Assembly: GCA_016000265.1 (NCBI GenBank)
Contig: JAECRL010000010.1
Location: 62,001-126,000 of the forward strand
Length of the DNA stretch: 64,000 nt
DNA from: Burkholderiales bacterium
Lineage (GTDB): Bacteria; Pseudomonadota; Gammaproteobacteria; Burkholderiales; Burkholderiaceae_C
Direction of reading: 5' to 3'
A program made the position numbers and the translations under genes. Below the pieces are notes generated by a model. It was not told where the DNA came from. It made no database searches and saw only the letters and a program-made list of their open reading frames with translations. Position 1 is the first letter of the stretch. Every line of letters starts with the position of its first letter. Positions 49,494 through 60,042 of this stretch are shown one piece after another.

Positions 49494-50183
49494 TCAGCGC
49501 GAACCGGATCGGGTGGGGGCAGAGCCGATGGTCAGGGAAGGATCGGGCACCAGCCCCAAGGCCACCTTCACGGGGCCGAAGCTGCGGCGGTGCGCCGGGG
49601 TGGCCCCATGCCGGCGCAGGGCCGCCACGTGGTCGGCGGTCGGGTAGCCCTTGTGTCCGTCGAACCCGTATTGCGGATAGGCCTGGTGCAGTTCGTCGCA
49701 CAGGCGGTCCCGGTGCACCTTGGCCAGGATGGACGCGGCCGAAATGGCCTGCACCTTGGCGTCGCCTTTGACGATGGCCTGCGCCGGCACGGCCAGGGGC
49801 GGCACGCGGTTGCCGTCGACCTGAACCAGCGCGGGTTTGAGGCGCAGTCCTTCGACCGCGCGGCGCATGGCCAGCATGGTGGCGTGCAGGATGTTGAGCT
49901 GGTCGATCTCTTCGACCGTGGCCAGCGCGATGCTGCAGCACAAGGCCTTGGCCCGGATCTCGTCGAACAGGGCCTCGCGCTGGCGGGCGGACAGCTTCTT
50001 GGAATCGGCCAACCCGACGATGGGGTTGAGTTCGTCGAGGATCACGGCGGCGGCCACGACGGGCCCGGCCAGCGGCCCACGGCCGGCCTCATCCACACCG
50101 GCCAGCAAGCCGATGGGCTCAAGCGGGCAGAGCAAATCGAGTTGCTGGTCCGCGGCCAGCGGAGCGGCTGCGGGCGCAGACAT
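49494..50183 (-). CDS. rnhB: ribonuclease HII
   Basis: RNase HII cuts RNA of RNA-DNA hybrids and single ribonucleotides in DNA. The 229 residues carry the catalytic motif [21 protein letters not shown] (DEAGRG), then [35 protein letters not shown] and the closing [21 protein letters not shown]. The start at 50183 is 4 bases after the lpxB stop. The longer upstream frame is a shadow of lpxB. Confidence 0.97.
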   Translation of the reverse strand: MSAPAAAPLAADQQLDLLCPLEPIGLLAGVDEAGRGPLAGPVVAAAVILDELNPIVGLADSKKLSARQREALFDEIRAKALCCSIALATVEEIDQLNILHATMLAMRRAVEGLRLKPALVQVDGNRVPPLAVPAQAIVKGDAKVQAISAASILAKVHRDRLCDELHQAYPQYGFDGHKGYPTADHVAALRRHGATPAHRRSFGPVKVALGLVPDPSLTIGSAPTRSGSR

Positions 50184-50187
50184 TGCC

Positions 50188-51339
50188 TTAACGCGTTTCG
50201 AGGACCTGGGCGATGGCATCGGTGGCCGCCTTGGCCGTGTCACGGCGAAGGGTGTGGTGGAGTTCGAGGAATCGCTGCTGCACCGAGGCCGAACGAGCCG
50301 GGTCGTCCAGCCAGGCCAGCACGTCGCTGGCCAGCTGCGTCGGGTTGGCGTCGTGCTGCAGGCGCTCGGGCACGACGAAGTCACGCGCGAGGATGTTGGG
50401 CAGGCCCACCCAAGGCAGGTAGCCCATGCGCTTCATGATCTGCCAGCTCATGGGGCTGAGCTGATAGGCGATGACCATGGGGCGCTTGAACAAGGCGGCC
50501 TCCAGGGTGGCGGTGCCGCTGGCGATCAGGGTGACGTCGCAAGCCGCCAGCGCCTCGTGAGACTGGCCGTCGAGCAGCGTCAGGGGGGCGCCTGGGGCGT
50601 GCTCGCGCACCATCGGCTCGACCATCTCGCGCAAGCCCGGCACCACCGGCAGCACGAAGCGCAAATCGGGCCGCAACCGGGCCAGGCGGGCGACGGTCTG
50701 CAGGAACACCGGCGCGATGTGGCGGATCTCACCGCGTCGGCTGCCAGGCAGCACGGCCACCAAGGGCACGCTGTCGGCGAGGCCCAGCTTCTGGCGCGCC
50801 GCAGCACGCGGCACCTCCAGGGGGATGGTGTCGGCCAGGGGGTGGCCCACGTAGCTGGCCGCGATGCCCGCGTCGTGATAGATCTGGGGCTCGAACGGGA
50901 ACAGGCACAGCATGTGGTCCACCGAGCGGTGGATCTTGTTGATGCGCCCGCCTCGCCAGGCCCAGATGGAGGGGCTGACGAAGTGCACGGTCTTGATGCC
51001 CTGGGCCTTCAGCCGGGCTTCCAGGCCCAGGTTGAAATCGGGGGCATCGACTCCGATGAAGATGTCGGGGCGATCGGCCAGAAACCGGTCGCCCAGGTCG
51101 CGGCGGATGCACCAGATCTCGCGAAAGCGCCGCAGCACCTCCATGTTGAATCCGTGCACCGCGAGCTTGTCGTGCGGCCACCAGGCCTCGAAGCCCTGCG
51201 CAGCCATCTTGGGTCCGCCGATGCCTTGCGCGCCCAGTTCCGGCCAGCGGGCTTTCATGCCCCCCATGAGCAGACCGGCCAGCAGGTCGCCGGAGGTTTC
51301 GCCGGCGACCATGCCGACACGCGGTGCGGACAGGCTCAC
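50188..51339 (-). CDS. lpxB: lipid-A-disaccharide synthase
   Basis: LpxB joins UDP-diacylglucosamine and lipid X to make the lipid A disaccharide, at the inner face of the inner membrane. The 383 residues begin [21 protein letters not shown] (family start), followed by [21 protein letters not shown] and [19 protein letters not shown], then [18 protein letters not shown]. The start appears to be a GTG at 51339, which gives the usual nine residues before VAGE; an ATG at 51312 is the alternative. It lies 10 bases after lpxA. Confidence 0.97.
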   Translation of the reverse strand: MSLSAPRVGMVAGETSGDLLAGLLMGGMKARWPELGAQGIGGPKMAAQGFEAWWPHDKLAVHGFNMEVLRRFREIWCIRRDLGDRFLADRPDIFIGVDAPDFNLGLEARLKAQGIKTVHFVSPSIWAWRGGRINKIHRSVDHMLCLFPFEPQIYHDAGIAASYVGHPLADTIPLEVPRAAARQKLGLADSVPLVAVLPGSRRGEIRHIAPVFLQTVARLARLRPDLRFVLPVVPGLREMVEPMVREHAPGAPLTLLDGQSHEALAACDVTLIASGTATLEAALFKRPMVIAYQLSPMSWQIMKRMGYLPWVGLPNILARDFVVPERLQHDANPTQLASDVLAWLDDPARSASVQQRFLELHHTLRRDTAKAATDAIAQVLETR

Positions 51340-51349
51340 GGGTCCGCCC

Positions 51350-52150
51350 TCAACGCACGATGCCGCGTTTGGCGTCGGCCAGGAACGCCAGCATCTTGTC
51401 GATGTCGGCCTGGGCTTCGGGGCCGATGGCCTCGGGGGCGTCCTTCAGGGCTCGGATGGCGTCCACCGAATCCGCCAGGGTCAGCCCCTTGCGGTAAAGC
51501 AGCTTGTAGACCTGCTTGAGCACGCTCAGGCGTTCGGCCGAGTAGCCCTTGCGGCGAGGACCTTCCTGGTGCACGTTCTGGGCCTGCGCGGGGTTGCCAG
51601 CGGCCACCACGAACGGCGGCAGGTCCTGCGACAAGCGCGTCTGGAAGCCCAGCATGGCGAAATCGCCGATGCGCACGAACTGGTGGATGCCGCTGATGCC
51701 ACCGATCAAGGTGTGGCTGCCCACCGTGACGTGGCCGGCGAACTGCACCGAGTTGGCGATCACGTTGTGGTCGGCGATGACGCAGTCGTGGGCCACGTGC
51801 ACGTAGGCCATGATCCAGTTGTCGTGGCCGATCTGGGTGACGCCCTTGTCTTGCACCGTGCCGGTGTTGAAGGTCGTGAACTCGCGGATGGTGTTGCGGT
51901 CGCCGATCACCAGGCGGGTGGGCTCGCCAGCGTACTTCTTGTCCTGCGGGTCGGCGCCCAGCGAGGCGAACTGGAAAATCTGGTTGTCGCAACCGATGGT
52001 CGTGTGGCCCTCGATGACCGTGTGGGCGCCCACGGTCGTGCGCTCGCCGATTTCGACGTGGGCACCGATCACGGCGTACGGCCCGATGGTCACCGAATCC
52101 GCCAGGCGGGCCTGCGGGTCGACGATGGCGGTGGGGTGGATGCTGGCCAT
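51350..52150 (-). CDS. lpxA: UDP-N-acetylglucosamine acyltransferase
   Basis: LpxA is the first enzyme of lipid A synthesis, adding a 3-hydroxyacyl chain to UDP-GlcNAc. The 266 residues form a left-handed beta helix of hexapeptide repeats (IHPTAIVDPQARLADSVTIGPYAVIGAHVEIG, and later IMAYVHVAHDCVIADHNVI with the catalytic histidine region). A C-terminal helical domain follows (KGYSAERLSVLKQVYKLLYR). The ATG at 52150 starts at the first hexapeptide, 5 bases after fabZ. Confidence 0.97.
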   Translation of the reverse strand: MASIHPTAIVDPQARLADSVTIGPYAVIGAHVEIGERTTVGAHTVIEGHTTIGCDNQIFQFASLGADPQDKKYAGEPTRLVIGDRNTIREFTTFNTGTVQDKGVTQIGHDNWIMAYVHVAHDCVIADHNVIANSVQFAGHVTVGSHTLIGGISGIHQFVRIGDFAMLGFQTRLSQDLPPFVVAAGNPAQAQNVHQEGPRRKGYSAERLSVLKQVYKLLYRKGLTLADSVDAIRALKDAPEAIGPEAQADIDKMLAFLADAKRGIVR

Positions 52151-52155
52151 GGGGC

Positions 52156-52593
52156 TCAGGACACCTTGCGCACGGTGCACATCAGCTCGGCCTCGACGGC
52201 CAGCTCGTCGCCCACCATGGCGCGTGCGTTGAACTTGTAGATGCCGGCCTTGTTTCGGCCCATGGTCACGTCCAGGAACAGCTGGTCACCCGGCTCGACC
52301 GGGCGCTTGAAGCGCGCACCGTCGATGCCGACGAAGTAGTACACCGAGTTGTCGTCCACCGAGTCACCGGTGGTCTCGAAGGCCAGCAGGGCCGCGGCCT
52401 GGGCCAGCGCTTCCAGCATCATCACGCCGGGCATGACCGGGCGATTGGGGAAATGGCCTTGAAAAAACGGCTCGTTGATCGTCACGTTCTTGAGCGCACG
52501 GATGCGCACGTTCTTCTCGACTTCGAGCACGCGGTCCACCATCAGGAAGGGGTAACGATGGGGGAGCTTTTGAAGGATCTTGTGGATGTCCAT
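52156..52593 (-). CDS. fabZ: 3-hydroxyacyl-ACP dehydratase FabZ
   Basis: FabZ dehydrates 3-hydroxyacyl-ACP in fatty acid synthesis and competes with LpxA/LpxD for the same substrate. The 145 residues have the hot-dog fold with [17 protein letters not shown], the catalytic histidine in [26 protein letters not shown] and the glutamate following it. Its ATG overlaps the lpxD stop by one base (TGATG), and lpxA follows after 5 bases. Confidence 0.97.
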   Translation of the reverse strand: MDIHKILQKLPHRYPFLMVDRVLEVEKNVRIRALKNVTINEPFFQGHFPNRPVMPGVMMLEALAQAAALLAFETTGDSVDDNSVYYFVGIDGARFKRPVEPGDQLFLDVTMGRNKAGIYKFNARAMVGDELAVEAELMCTVRKVS

Positions 52594-53678
52594 CAGCTTT
52601 TCACTTGCTTTTCTAGGGTGCGGATGCGGTCACGCAGGGAGTGGAGCTGACGCAGGGTCGCTGCGTTCTTCTCCCAGGAGGCGTTCTCGTCAAACGGGAA
52701 GACGCCGCTGTACTGACCGGGTTGGTTGATGGAGCGCGAAATCAGCGTGCCGGAGGACACGTGCACATGGTCGGCCAGGGTGAGGTGGCCCAGGATCATG
52801 CCGGCGCCGCCCACGGTGCAATGCTTGCCGATGCGGGCGCTGCCGGCCACGCCGACGCAGCCGGCCATGGCGGTGTGTTCGCCGATGTGCACGTTGTGCG
52901 CGATCTGCACGAGGTTGTCTAGCTTGACCCCGTTTTCGATGACGGTGTCTTCCAGGGCGCCGCGGTCGACGCAGGTGTTGGCGCCCAGTTCAACGTCGTC
53001 GCCGATGCGCACGGCACCGAGCTGCTCGATCTTTTCCCACCGTCCCTGGTGAGGGGCGAAGCCGAAACCGTCGGCCCCGATGACCACGCCGCTGTGCACG
53101 ATGCAGCGCTCACCCACCACGCAGTCGAATCCGACCACGACGTGCGGGGCCAGTCTGGTGTGGGCACCGATGCGGGCGCGCTCACCGACGCTGCATTGCG
53201 CACCGATGACCGCGCCGTCCCCGACGACGGCTCCCGCTTCGACCACCGCCAGCGCACCGACGTGGGCGCTGGGGGCAACCGAGGCGTCGGGCGACACCAC
53301 GGCGCTGGGGTGGATGCCCGACGCAGGGCGCGGGCGCACGCGCGCCGCCCACCAGCGGGTCACCGCCGCGAAGTAGCGATACGGGTCTGCCGTGACGATG
53401 GCGGCGTTCAAGCCCCTCGCCTCGTCCAGCACCGAGGGGCCGACGATGACGCAGGCCGCCCGGGAGGTGGCCAACTGCGCGCGGTAGCGCGGGTTGGACA
53501 AGAAGGACAGCGTGTCGGGCTGGTCGGTGTCGAGTGGGCCGATGCGGCGGATGACCGTCTCGGCGGGGCCCTGGATGTCGGCCGGCAACTCGGCGGCCAG
53601 CTCCGCCACCAGCTCCCCGAGCGTGATGCTCAACGACCTGGGCGATGCGGGCTTGGTGTGCACATCGGCTGAGGTCAC
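52593..53678 (-). CDS. lpxD: UDP-3-O-acylglucosamine N-acyltransferase
   Basis: LpxD adds the second hydroxyacyl chain in lipid A synthesis. The 361 residues have an N-terminal uridine-binding domain ([21 protein letters not shown], then [23 protein letters not shown]), a hexapeptide beta helix with the catalytic histidine around [17 protein letters not shown] and [17 protein letters not shown], and a C-terminal helix. The start is a GTG at 53678 overlapping the skp stop as GTGA, which suggests coupled translation. Confidence 0.97.
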   Translation of the reverse strand: MTSADVHTKPASPRSLSITLGELVAELAAELPADIQGPAETVIRRIGPLDTDQPDTLSFLSNPRYRAQLATSRAACVIVGPSVLDEARGLNAAIVTADPYRYFAAVTRWWAARVRPRPASGIHPSAVVSPDASVAPSAHVGALAVVEAGAVVGDGAVIGAQCSVGERARIGAHTRLAPHVVVGFDCVVGERCIVHSGVVIGADGFGFAPHQGRWEKIEQLGAVRIGDDVELGANTCVDRGALEDTVIENGVKLDNLVQIAHNVHIGEHTAMAGCVGVAGSARIGKHCTVGGAGMILGHLTLADHVHVSSGTLISRSINQPGQYSGVFPFDENASWEKNAATLRQLHSLRDRIRTLEKQVKS

Positions 53679-54184
53679 TTGCCCGACCCGGCGTTCATGG
53701 ACTTGATGACCTTGTCGGTGATGTCGACGCGGGGGCCGGCGAACACGGCTTCCTGCACGATCAGGTCGAACTTGTCCTGGTCGAAGATCTGCTTGACCAC
53801 GCGATTGGCGCGGTCCAGCACGGTGGACAGCTCCTCGTTCTTGCGCTGGTTGAGGTCTTCCTGAAACTCGCGGCGCTTGCGTTGCAATTCGCGGTCTTGT
53901 TCGACCAGGTCGCGCTGTCGGCGCAGGCGCTCGCCCTCGCCCAGGGTGGCCGCGTCCTTGTCGAAGCGCTCAGAAGCGACCTTCAAGCGGGCCTCGCCGT
54001 CGTTGAGTTCCTTCTCGCGACGGGTGAACTCGCTCTCCAGCTTGGCTTGCGCCGCGCGCGCGGGTGCCGCGTCACGCAGGACCCGGTCCAGGTTGACGAA
54101 GCCGATCTTGAGTTCCTGCGCCTGCGCAACCGCCGCGCACAACAGCGCGCCAACGGCCATCAGGGTCTTGAGGTTCGATTTCAT
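53675..54184 (-). CDS. skp: periplasmic chaperone Skp/OmpH family
   Basis: Skp is a trimeric periplasmic chaperone that holds outer-membrane proteins on the way to the BAM complex. The 169 residues have a signal peptide ([15 protein letters not shown]), then the family start [24 protein letters not shown] long coiled-coil arm follows ([42 protein letters not shown]), then [22 protein letters not shown]. It lies 2 bases after bamA, its usual place. Confidence 0.95.
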   Translation of the reverse strand: MKSNLKTLMAVGALLCAAVAQAQELKIGFVNLDRVLRDAAPARAAQAKLESEFTRREKELNDGEARLKVASERFDKDAATLGEGERLRRQRDLVEQDRELQRKRREFQEDLNQRKNEELSTVLDRANRVVKQIFDQDKFDLIVQEAVFAGPRVDITDKVIKSMNAGSGK

Positions 54185-54186
54185 GG

Positions 54187-56490
54187 TCAGAAAGCCGTGC
54201 CGATCTGGAACTGAAGAGACTGGATTTTATCTTGGTCGAACGACTTGATCGGCTTGCCGTAGCTGAGCTTCAGGGGGCCCACGGGCGAGATCCAGCTGAT
54301 GCCCACGCCCACGGAGGCGCGCAACTCGCTCATGCGCAGCTTCTCGTCTTCACCCCAGACGTTGCCCGCGTCCATGTAGCCAAACAGGCGCAAGGTGCGG
54401 TCGTTGCCGGCACCCGGAAACGGCACGTACAACTCGGCGTTGAGGTTCAGCCGCTTGTTGCCGCCGATGTAGGCGCCTTCGATGTCAACCGGGCCCAGCG
54501 AGCTTTGCTCGAAACCACGCACCGAACCCAGGCCGCCGCCGTAGAAATTCTTGAAAACGGGGTATGGCTTGCTCTGCAGACCACGGCCGTAGCCGAACTC
54601 GCCGCGCAGGCCGAGCGTGAGGCGGTTGGTCAGCGGGAAGTACTGCTGGGCCTCGAAGTCGCTGCGCATGTAGCGGGTGTCACCCAGCAGGCCGGTCTCG
54701 AGGTTGACGCGCTGGTAGCGACCGGTGGTCGGGGCGATCGTGCTGTCGCGGGCGTCGCGGGCCCAGCCCACCGTCAGCGGGAAGGACGTCACGCGCTCGC
54801 CGAAGGTGTCGCGGAACAGGCGGTAACTCACGGGCAGGCCCAGGTCGCCCTTGATCGCGGTCTGCTCCAGGCCCAAGCCGAAGAACACGGTGTCGAACTC
54901 GGTGAACGGCACCCCGAATCGGACCGCCCCGCCGGTGGTCTCGATCTTGTAATCGCCACCCTGGGTGTTGAGCGGGCGCGAGGTCCGGAAGAACACGTCG
55001 TAAGAGCGCGAGACGCCCGCGTCGGTGAAATACGGGTCCACGGTGCTGAGCACCAGCGTGCGATTGTACTTGCTGGTGTTGACCTCGATGCCCAGGTAGT
55101 TGCCGGTGCCAAAGACGTTGTCTTGCTTGATCGAGGCCGACAACGTCAACTTCTCGGCGGTTGAGAAGCCTGCGCCCAGCATCAGGTTGCCGGTGGGTTT
55201 TTCTTCCACGGCCACGGTCAGGTCGACCTGGTCGACGGTGCCGGGCACCTCGGTCGTCTCGACGTTGACCTGCTTGAAGTAGCCCAGGCGGTCCACCCGG
55301 TCGCGCGAGAGCTTGATCTTCTGGCCGTCGTACCAGGCGGATTCGAACTGGCGGAATTCGCGGCGCACCACCTCGTCGCGCGTGCGGGAGTTGCCTGCCA
55401 CGTTCACGCGGCGCACGTACACGCGGCGCTGCGGCTGGGCCACCAGCACGATGGCCGCCTGGCCCTTTTCGCGGTCCAGTTCGGGTCGGACCTCCACGCG
55501 TGCGAAGGCGTACCCGTACGTGGCGAATCGGTCGGTGAAGGCCTTGACGGTGGCCGCCACGGTGTCGACCTTGTAAGCCTCACCGGTCTGCACCGTCACC
55601 AGCTTGCGAAAGACCGATTCCTTGCCGAGGTAGTCGCCATCGAGCTTGACGGCCGTGACGGTGTAGCGCGGGCCCTCCGTCACGTTGACGACCAGGCTGA
55701 TGTCCTGCTTGTCCGGCGAGATGGCCACCTGCGCCGACTCGATTCGGAACTCGAGGTAGCCGCGGTTGAGGTAGTAGGACTTCAGCGTCTCGAGGTCGGC
55801 GTTGAGCTTGGCGCGCGAGTACTGGTCGGACTTGGTGTACCAGGTCAGCCAGCCGCCGGTGGTCAGGTCCATCTGCGACAGCAGCGTGCTCTCGGAGAAG
55901 GCCTGGTTGCCCGTGATGCGGATGTTCTTGATCTTGGTGATCTCGCCTTCCGTGACGGTGAAGGTCACGTTGACGCGGTTGCGTTCGGCCGGTGTGATCG
56001 TGGTGACCACCTCGGCGCCGTACAGGCTGCGCGTGAGGTACTGACGCTTGAGCTCCTGCTCGGCGCGGTCGGCCAAGGCGCGGTCGAAGGGCTGGCCTTC
56101 GGAGATGCCGACGTCCTTGAGTGCCTTGATCAAGGCATCCTTGTCGAACTCCTTGGTGCCGACGAACTCGACGCGGGCGATGGCCGGGCGCTCCTCGACC
56201 ACCACGACCACGACGTTGCCGTCGACCTCGATGCGCACGTCCTTGAAGAGGCCCGTGGCGAACAAGGAGCGCAGGCCGGCCGCGCCCTTGTCATCGGTGT
56301 AGGTGTCGCCCACGCGAAACGGCAGCGAGGCGAACACGGTGCCGGCGTCTGCGCGCTGAAGGCCTTCGACCCGGATGTCCTTGAGAACAAAGGGTTCAAC
56401 GGCCCAGGCCGACTGAAAAAGGGACGTCGCCAGCAAGGCGGCAAGCAGGGTCGGCTTGAGGCGAACAGCGGTCATGGAGGGGATGTGCAT
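54187..56490 (-). CDS. bamA: outer membrane protein assembly factor BamA
   Basis: BamA is the essential core of the outer-membrane beta-barrel insertion machine. The 767 residues have a signal peptide (LLAALLATSLFQSAWA) and five POTRA domains (about 30-430, starting FVLKDIRVEGLQRADAGTVF). A 16-stranded barrel follows to the C-terminus, with the conserved GGGLGSVRGFEQSSLGP (VRGF in the L6 loop) and a final IQSLQFQIGTAF with terminal phenylalanine. Start may be the ATG at 56490 or at 56475. Neither has a clear Shine-Dalgarno sequence, which fits coupling to rseP 10 bases upstream. Confidence 0.97.
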   Translation of the reverse strand: MHIPSMTAVRLKPTLLAALLATSLFQSAWAVEPFVLKDIRVEGLQRADAGTVFASLPFRVGDTYTDDKGAAGLRSLFATGLFKDVRIEVDGNVVVVVVEERPAIARVEFVGTKEFDKDALIKALKDVGISEGQPFDRALADRAEQELKRQYLTRSLYGAEVVTTITPAERNRVNVTFTVTEGEITKIKNIRITGNQAFSESTLLSQMDLTTGGWLTWYTKSDQYSRAKLNADLETLKSYYLNRGYLEFRIESAQVAISPDKQDISLVVNVTEGPRYTVTAVKLDGDYLGKESVFRKLVTVQTGEAYKVDTVAATVKAFTDRFATYGYAFARVEVRPELDREKGQAAIVLVAQPQRRVYVRRVNVAGNSRTRDEVVRREFRQFESAWYDGQKIKLSRDRVDRLGYFKQVNVETTEVPGTVDQVDLTVAVEEKPTGNLMLGAGFSTAEKLTLSASIKQDNVFGTGNYLGIEVNTSKYNRTLVLSTVDPYFTDAGVSRSYDVFFRTSRPLNTQGGDYKIETTGGAVRFGVPFTEFDTVFFGLGLEQTAIKGDLGLPVSYRLFRDTFGERVTSFPLTVGWARDARDSTIAPTTGRYQRVNLETGLLGDTRYMRSDFEAQQYFPLTNRLTLGLRGEFGYGRGLQSKPYPVFKNFYGGGLGSVRGFEQSSLGPVDIEGAYIGGNKRLNLNAELYVPFPGAGNDRTLRLFGYMDAGNVWGEDEKLRMSELRASVGVGISWISPVGPLKLSYGKPIKSFDQDKIQSLQFQIGTAF

Positions 56491-56500
56491 GCGAAAAAGA

Positions 56501-57889
56501 TCAGTGCACGCCCAGCAGGCGTGCGAAGTCGTTGTACAGGGCCAGTGACATCATCATCAGCATGATGGCCACGCCACCCCGCTGCAGACGCTCAAGCCAA
56601 CGCTCGGAAACCGGCCGGCCCGTCACACCTTCAAAAAGATAATACATGAGGTGCCCGCCATCGAGGACGGGCAGCGGCAGCAGGTTCAACACGCCCAGGC
56701 TGACGCTCACCAAGGCCAGGAAGCCCACGTAGTAGACCCAGCCCAGTTCAGCCGAACGGCCGGCGTAATCGGCGATGGTGATGGGGCCACTGAGGTTCTT
56801 GATCGACGCCTGCCCGATCAGCATCTTGCCCAGCATGTCCAGGCTCATCGCGGCCACGTCCCAGGTGCGCGTGACGGCGCGCGTGAAGCCTTCGACCAGG
56901 CCGTAGCGCACGTCCACCGTCGCAGCAGGCGCCCCCAGCGCGGCCTCGATGCGGGGCCATTTTTTGCCTTGCACGTCTTTCATGACGGGCTGCACCACCA
57001 CGTCCAGCGCACCGCCCACGCGCTCAACATGGAAGCGCAGGGGGTGGGCCACGCCATCTTGGGCGCTTTGCCGAATGGCCTGGCGCAGCTGCCCGGCGTC
57101 GTGAATGGCCTGACCGTTGAGACTCAGGACCCGGTCGCCCTCCCGCAACCCGGCGCGAGCGGCCGGGCCGCCCTCCACCAGTTGCGCCACCAAGGGCTCG
57201 GCAAAGGGGCCACTGAAACCCACTCGCTCCAGCAGGGCCCCATCGACCTCGGCGGCCGGGATGGTGCTCAAGCGCAAGGTCACCTCGCGGACGCCACCCG
57301 CTGAGGCGCCATCTCCCGGGCGATGGACCACCCGCAGGCGCACGTCCTCGCCTTGCACCGCCGCGCCGGTGAACAGCCACTGCAGGTCCGTCATGGACCG
57401 CACGGGCAACCACTCCGCATCCGGGTCACCCACGCGCTGCAGGCCGATCACCTCGTCACGGGACTTCAACCCGGCTTGATCCGCCAGGCTCTGCGCCTGT
57501 GGCTGCGCCATCCAGGGCCGCACCTCCTGCACCCCCGCCCAGTTGACGCAGGCGTACAGGAACACCGCCAGCACGAGGTTGGCCAGCGGGCCGGCGGCCA
57601 CGATGAAGGCGCGTTGACGCAGGGGCTTGTTGTTGAAGGCGCGCGCGCGCTCCTCGGCCGGCACACGCCCTTCCCGCTCGTCCAGCATCTTGACGTAGCC
57701 GCCCAAAGGCAGGGCGGAGACCACGAACTCCGTTTCACCCCGGGTGCGGGACCACAGCACCCGCCCGAAGCCCACGGAAAAACGAAGGACCTTGACGTCG
57801 CAGGCCACCGCCGCGCGGTAGTGCCCGTACTCGTGGATCACGACCAGGATGCCGATGGTGACCAGGAAGGCAAGAACGGTCAGGACCAT
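56501..57889 (-). CDS. rseP: site-2 metalloprotease RseP
   Basis: RseP cuts the anti-sigma factor RseA inside the membrane and so releases sigma-E; it also clears signal-peptide remnants. The 462 residues have the zinc motif HEYGH at 19-23 in the first transmembrane helix, PDZ domains in the periplasmic loop (LRDREGDRVLSLNG-like segment), and the third zinc ligand in LNLLPLPVLDGGHLMYYLFEGV. Four membrane segments are expected. It lies between dxr and bamA on the same strand. Confidence 0.97.
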   Translation of the reverse strand: MVLTVLAFLVTIGILVVIHEYGHYRAAVACDVKVLRFSVGFGRVLWSRTRGETEFVVSALPLGGYVKMLDEREGRVPAEERARAFNNKPLRQRAFIVAAGPLANLVLAVFLYACVNWAGVQEVRPWMAQPQAQSLADQAGLKSRDEVIGLQRVGDPDAEWLPVRSMTDLQWLFTGAAVQGEDVRLRVVHRPGDGASAGGVREVTLRLSTIPAAEVDGALLERVGFSGPFAEPLVAQLVEGGPAARAGLREGDRVLSLNGQAIHDAGQLRQAIRQSAQDGVAHPLRFHVERVGGALDVVVQPVMKDVQGKKWPRIEAALGAPAATVDVRYGLVEGFTRAVTRTWDVAAMSLDMLGKMLIGQASIKNLSGPITIADYAGRSAELGWVYYVGFLALVSVSLGVLNLLPLPVLDGGHLMYYLFEGVTGRPVSERWLERLQRGGVAIMLMMMSLALYNDFARLLGVH

Positions 57890-57925
57890 GATGGAACTCC
57901 ACAGCGCGCCAGGCGCGCCTTCACG

Positions 57926-59134
57926 TCAGGACGAAGAACAGCCAGCAACCACGCCCTGGGCCACGCGGCGGGCCTCGGCGTCCAAATCCAGCAAGCCCGA
58001 GACGGATTCTGCCGCGCCTGACGGGACCTTGCAGTCCGCCAGGCTCTGGGCGTTGACTCGGTGGATCTGATCAAACCGGATGCGTCGCTGCAAGAACGCC
58101 TCCACGGCCACCTCGTTGGCGGCGTTGAGCACGCAGGTGTGACCGGGTGCGGCCTTGAGCGTCTCCCAGGCCAGTTGCAGGCCCGGGTATCGCGAGGCAT
58201 CTGGCGCTTCGAAGGTGAGCGCGCTCAAGCGGGTGAAGTCCAGCAAGTCGGCGCCGGACTCGATGCGCTCGGGCCAGGACAGCCCGTAGGCGATCGGCAC
58301 CCTCATGTCAGGCGTGCCCAGTTGCGCGAGCACGGAGCGATCGCGGCACACCACCATGGAGTGGATGATGCTCTGGGGGTGCAGCACCACGCGGATCTGA
58401 TCGGGCGCCAAGCCAAACAGCCAGCGCGCCTCGATGACCTCCAGCGCCTTGTTCATCATCGTCGCGGAGTCCACCGAGATCTTGCGCCCCATGACCCAGT
58501 TGGGGTGGGCACAAGCCTGCTCGGGCGTGATCGCGGCGAACGTGGAAACGTCGCGCTGCCGGAACGGACCGCCCGAGGCCGTCAACACGATGTGGTCGAT
58601 GCGAGCCGCCCAGGTGGACGGGTCTTCGGGCAGGCATTGGAAAATGGCCGAATGCTCGCTGTCGATGGGCACAAGCGTCGCGCCGCCCTCCTCCACCGCC
58701 TGCATGAACAGCGCGCCCCCCACGACCAGCGCCTCCTTGTTGGCCAGCAACAGCCTCTTGCCGGCGCGGGCCGCAGCCAGGCACGGCGCCAGGCCCGCGG
58801 CCCCCACGATGGCGCCCATGACCACGTCCACCTCGGCGTGAGACGCCACGTCGGCCAGCGCTTGCGCGCCTTCCAGCACCTCCGTGGACAACCCGGCCTC
58901 ACGCACCTGCAGGCGCAACTGAGCGGCCAAAGTGGCATCGGGCATCACGGCGAAACGAGGCCGCCATTGAAGGCACTGGCTCAGCAACTCGGGCACGCGA
59001 CTGGCGCCGGTGAGCGCCCAGACCTCGAATCGCCCTGGGTGACGGGCGATGACGTCCAGCGTGTTGACCCCGATCGACCCCGTGGAGCCGAGGATGCACA
59101 CCCGTTGCGGGCGACCCGTGAAGGCATCAACCAT
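57926..59134 (-). CDS. dxr: 1-deoxy-D-xylulose 5-phosphate reductoisomerase
   Basis: Dxr makes 2-C-methylerythritol 4-phosphate with NADPH, the second step of the MEP isoprenoid pathway. The 402 residues have the nucleotide-binding start [21 protein letters not shown] and the metal/substrate region [19 protein letters not shown], then [25 protein letters not shown] and [18 protein letters not shown]. It overlaps the cdsA stop by 8 bases. Confidence 0.97.
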   Translation of the reverse strand: MVDAFTGRPQRVCILGSTGSIGVNTLDVIARHPGRFEVWALTGASRVPELLSQCLQWRPRFAVMPDATLAAQLRLQVREAGLSTEVLEGAQALADVASHAEVDVVMGAIVGAAGLAPCLAAARAGKRLLLANKEALVVGGALFMQAVEEGGATLVPIDSEHSAIFQCLPEDPSTWAARIDHIVLTASGGPFRQRDVSTFAAITPEQACAHPNWVMGRKISVDSATMMNKALEVIEARWLFGLAPDQIRVVLHPQSIIHSMVVCRDRSVLAQLGTPDMRVPIAYGLSWPERIESGADLLDFTRLSALTFEAPDASRYPGLQLAWETLKAAPGHTCVLNAANEVAVEAFLQRRIRFDQIHRVNAQSLADCKVPSGAAESVSGLLDLDAEARRVAQGVVAGCSSS

Positions 59135-60041
59135 GGCACAGACTCATGATGGCGAGTGAAACGGGCAACACCGGCAACAAAGCGTCGATGCGATCGAGCA
59201 CCCCGCCGTGGCCTGGCAGGAGCTGGCTGCTGTCTTTGGCGCCCGCCTGACGCTTGATCAAGGACTCGAACAGGTCCCCCACCACGCTCAGGCCGGCCAG
59301 GGCCAACAACGCGGCGACCATGCCGGGCGCACCCAGGCCCCACATCAGGCGGCTGTACAGGCTGGGCGAATCGACGCCCAGGCTCTGGTCAACGGCCAGC
59401 CAGCCCAGCGCCAGCAACAACACCGCCACCATGCCGGCCACCACGCCCTCCCAGCTCTTGCCCGGGCTGATGGATGGCGCCAATTTGCGGCGCCCGAAGG
59501 CCCGCCCGCCAAAGTAAGCACCGATGTCCGCCGCCCAGACCAGGCAGAACACCGATAGCATGTAATTCAGCCCCTGCGCCTTGCTCTCGACCAGGGCCAT
59601 CCAGGCCAGCACCAGCAGGACCAGGCCCAGCAGGCGCCTCAACAGCTGCGGCAGCAGCAGCCAGTGGGTCGGCCCCCAACGCAGCGCCACAGCGCCACCC
59701 AGCCCCCACAAGGCCGCCGCCCCCACCCACACGGCAGAAGGCGTCAGGAAGCCCACCAGCGCGTGCCCCCAGGCGTGCACGTGTTCATGGGACGCCGCCG
59801 CTGAGGTGCCCCAAAGCGGGAGGTGGAACACCTGAGCCGCGTAGACGCAGCCCCCCGCCACGGCCGCGCCCATGAGCCACGCCCGAGCGCCCGGCGCCCC
59901 ATTGAGCCGCGACCATTCCCACCCCGCGGCGGAGATGAAAATCAAGGTCAGCACGGCGAACGGCCAGGCCGCCTCGGCCATGAGGGTCGGCAGCAAGATG
60001 GCCACCAGGATCAGGGCCGTGATGACCCGTTGCTTGAGCAT
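59127..60041 (-). CDS. cdsA: phosphatidate cytidylyltransferase
   Basis: CdsA makes CDP-diacylglycerol from phosphatidate and CTP, the branch point of phospholipid synthesis. The 304-residue inner-membrane protein has several transmembrane helices. The family signature is near the C-terminus, [38 protein letters not shown]. The middle has [29 protein letters not shown]. The ATG at 60041 starts [20 protein letters not shown]. The longer upstream frame is a shadow of uppS. One base separates it from the uppS stop. Confidence 0.96.
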   Translation of the reverse strand: MLKQRVITALILVAILLPTLMAEAAWPFAVLTLIFISAAGWEWSRLNGAPGARAWLMGAAVAGGCVYAAQVFHLPLWGTSAAASHEHVHAWGHALVGFLTPSAVWVGAAALWGLGGAVALRWGPTHWLLLPQLLRRLLGLVLLVLAWMALVESKAQGLNYMLSVFCLVWAADIGAYFGGRAFGRRKLAPSISPGKSWEGVVAGMVAVLLLALGWLAVDQSLGVDSPSLYSRLMWGLGAPGMVAALLALAGLSVVGDLFESLIKRQAGAKDSSQLLPGHGGVLDRIDALLPVLPVSLAIMSLCHG

Positions 60042-60042
60042 G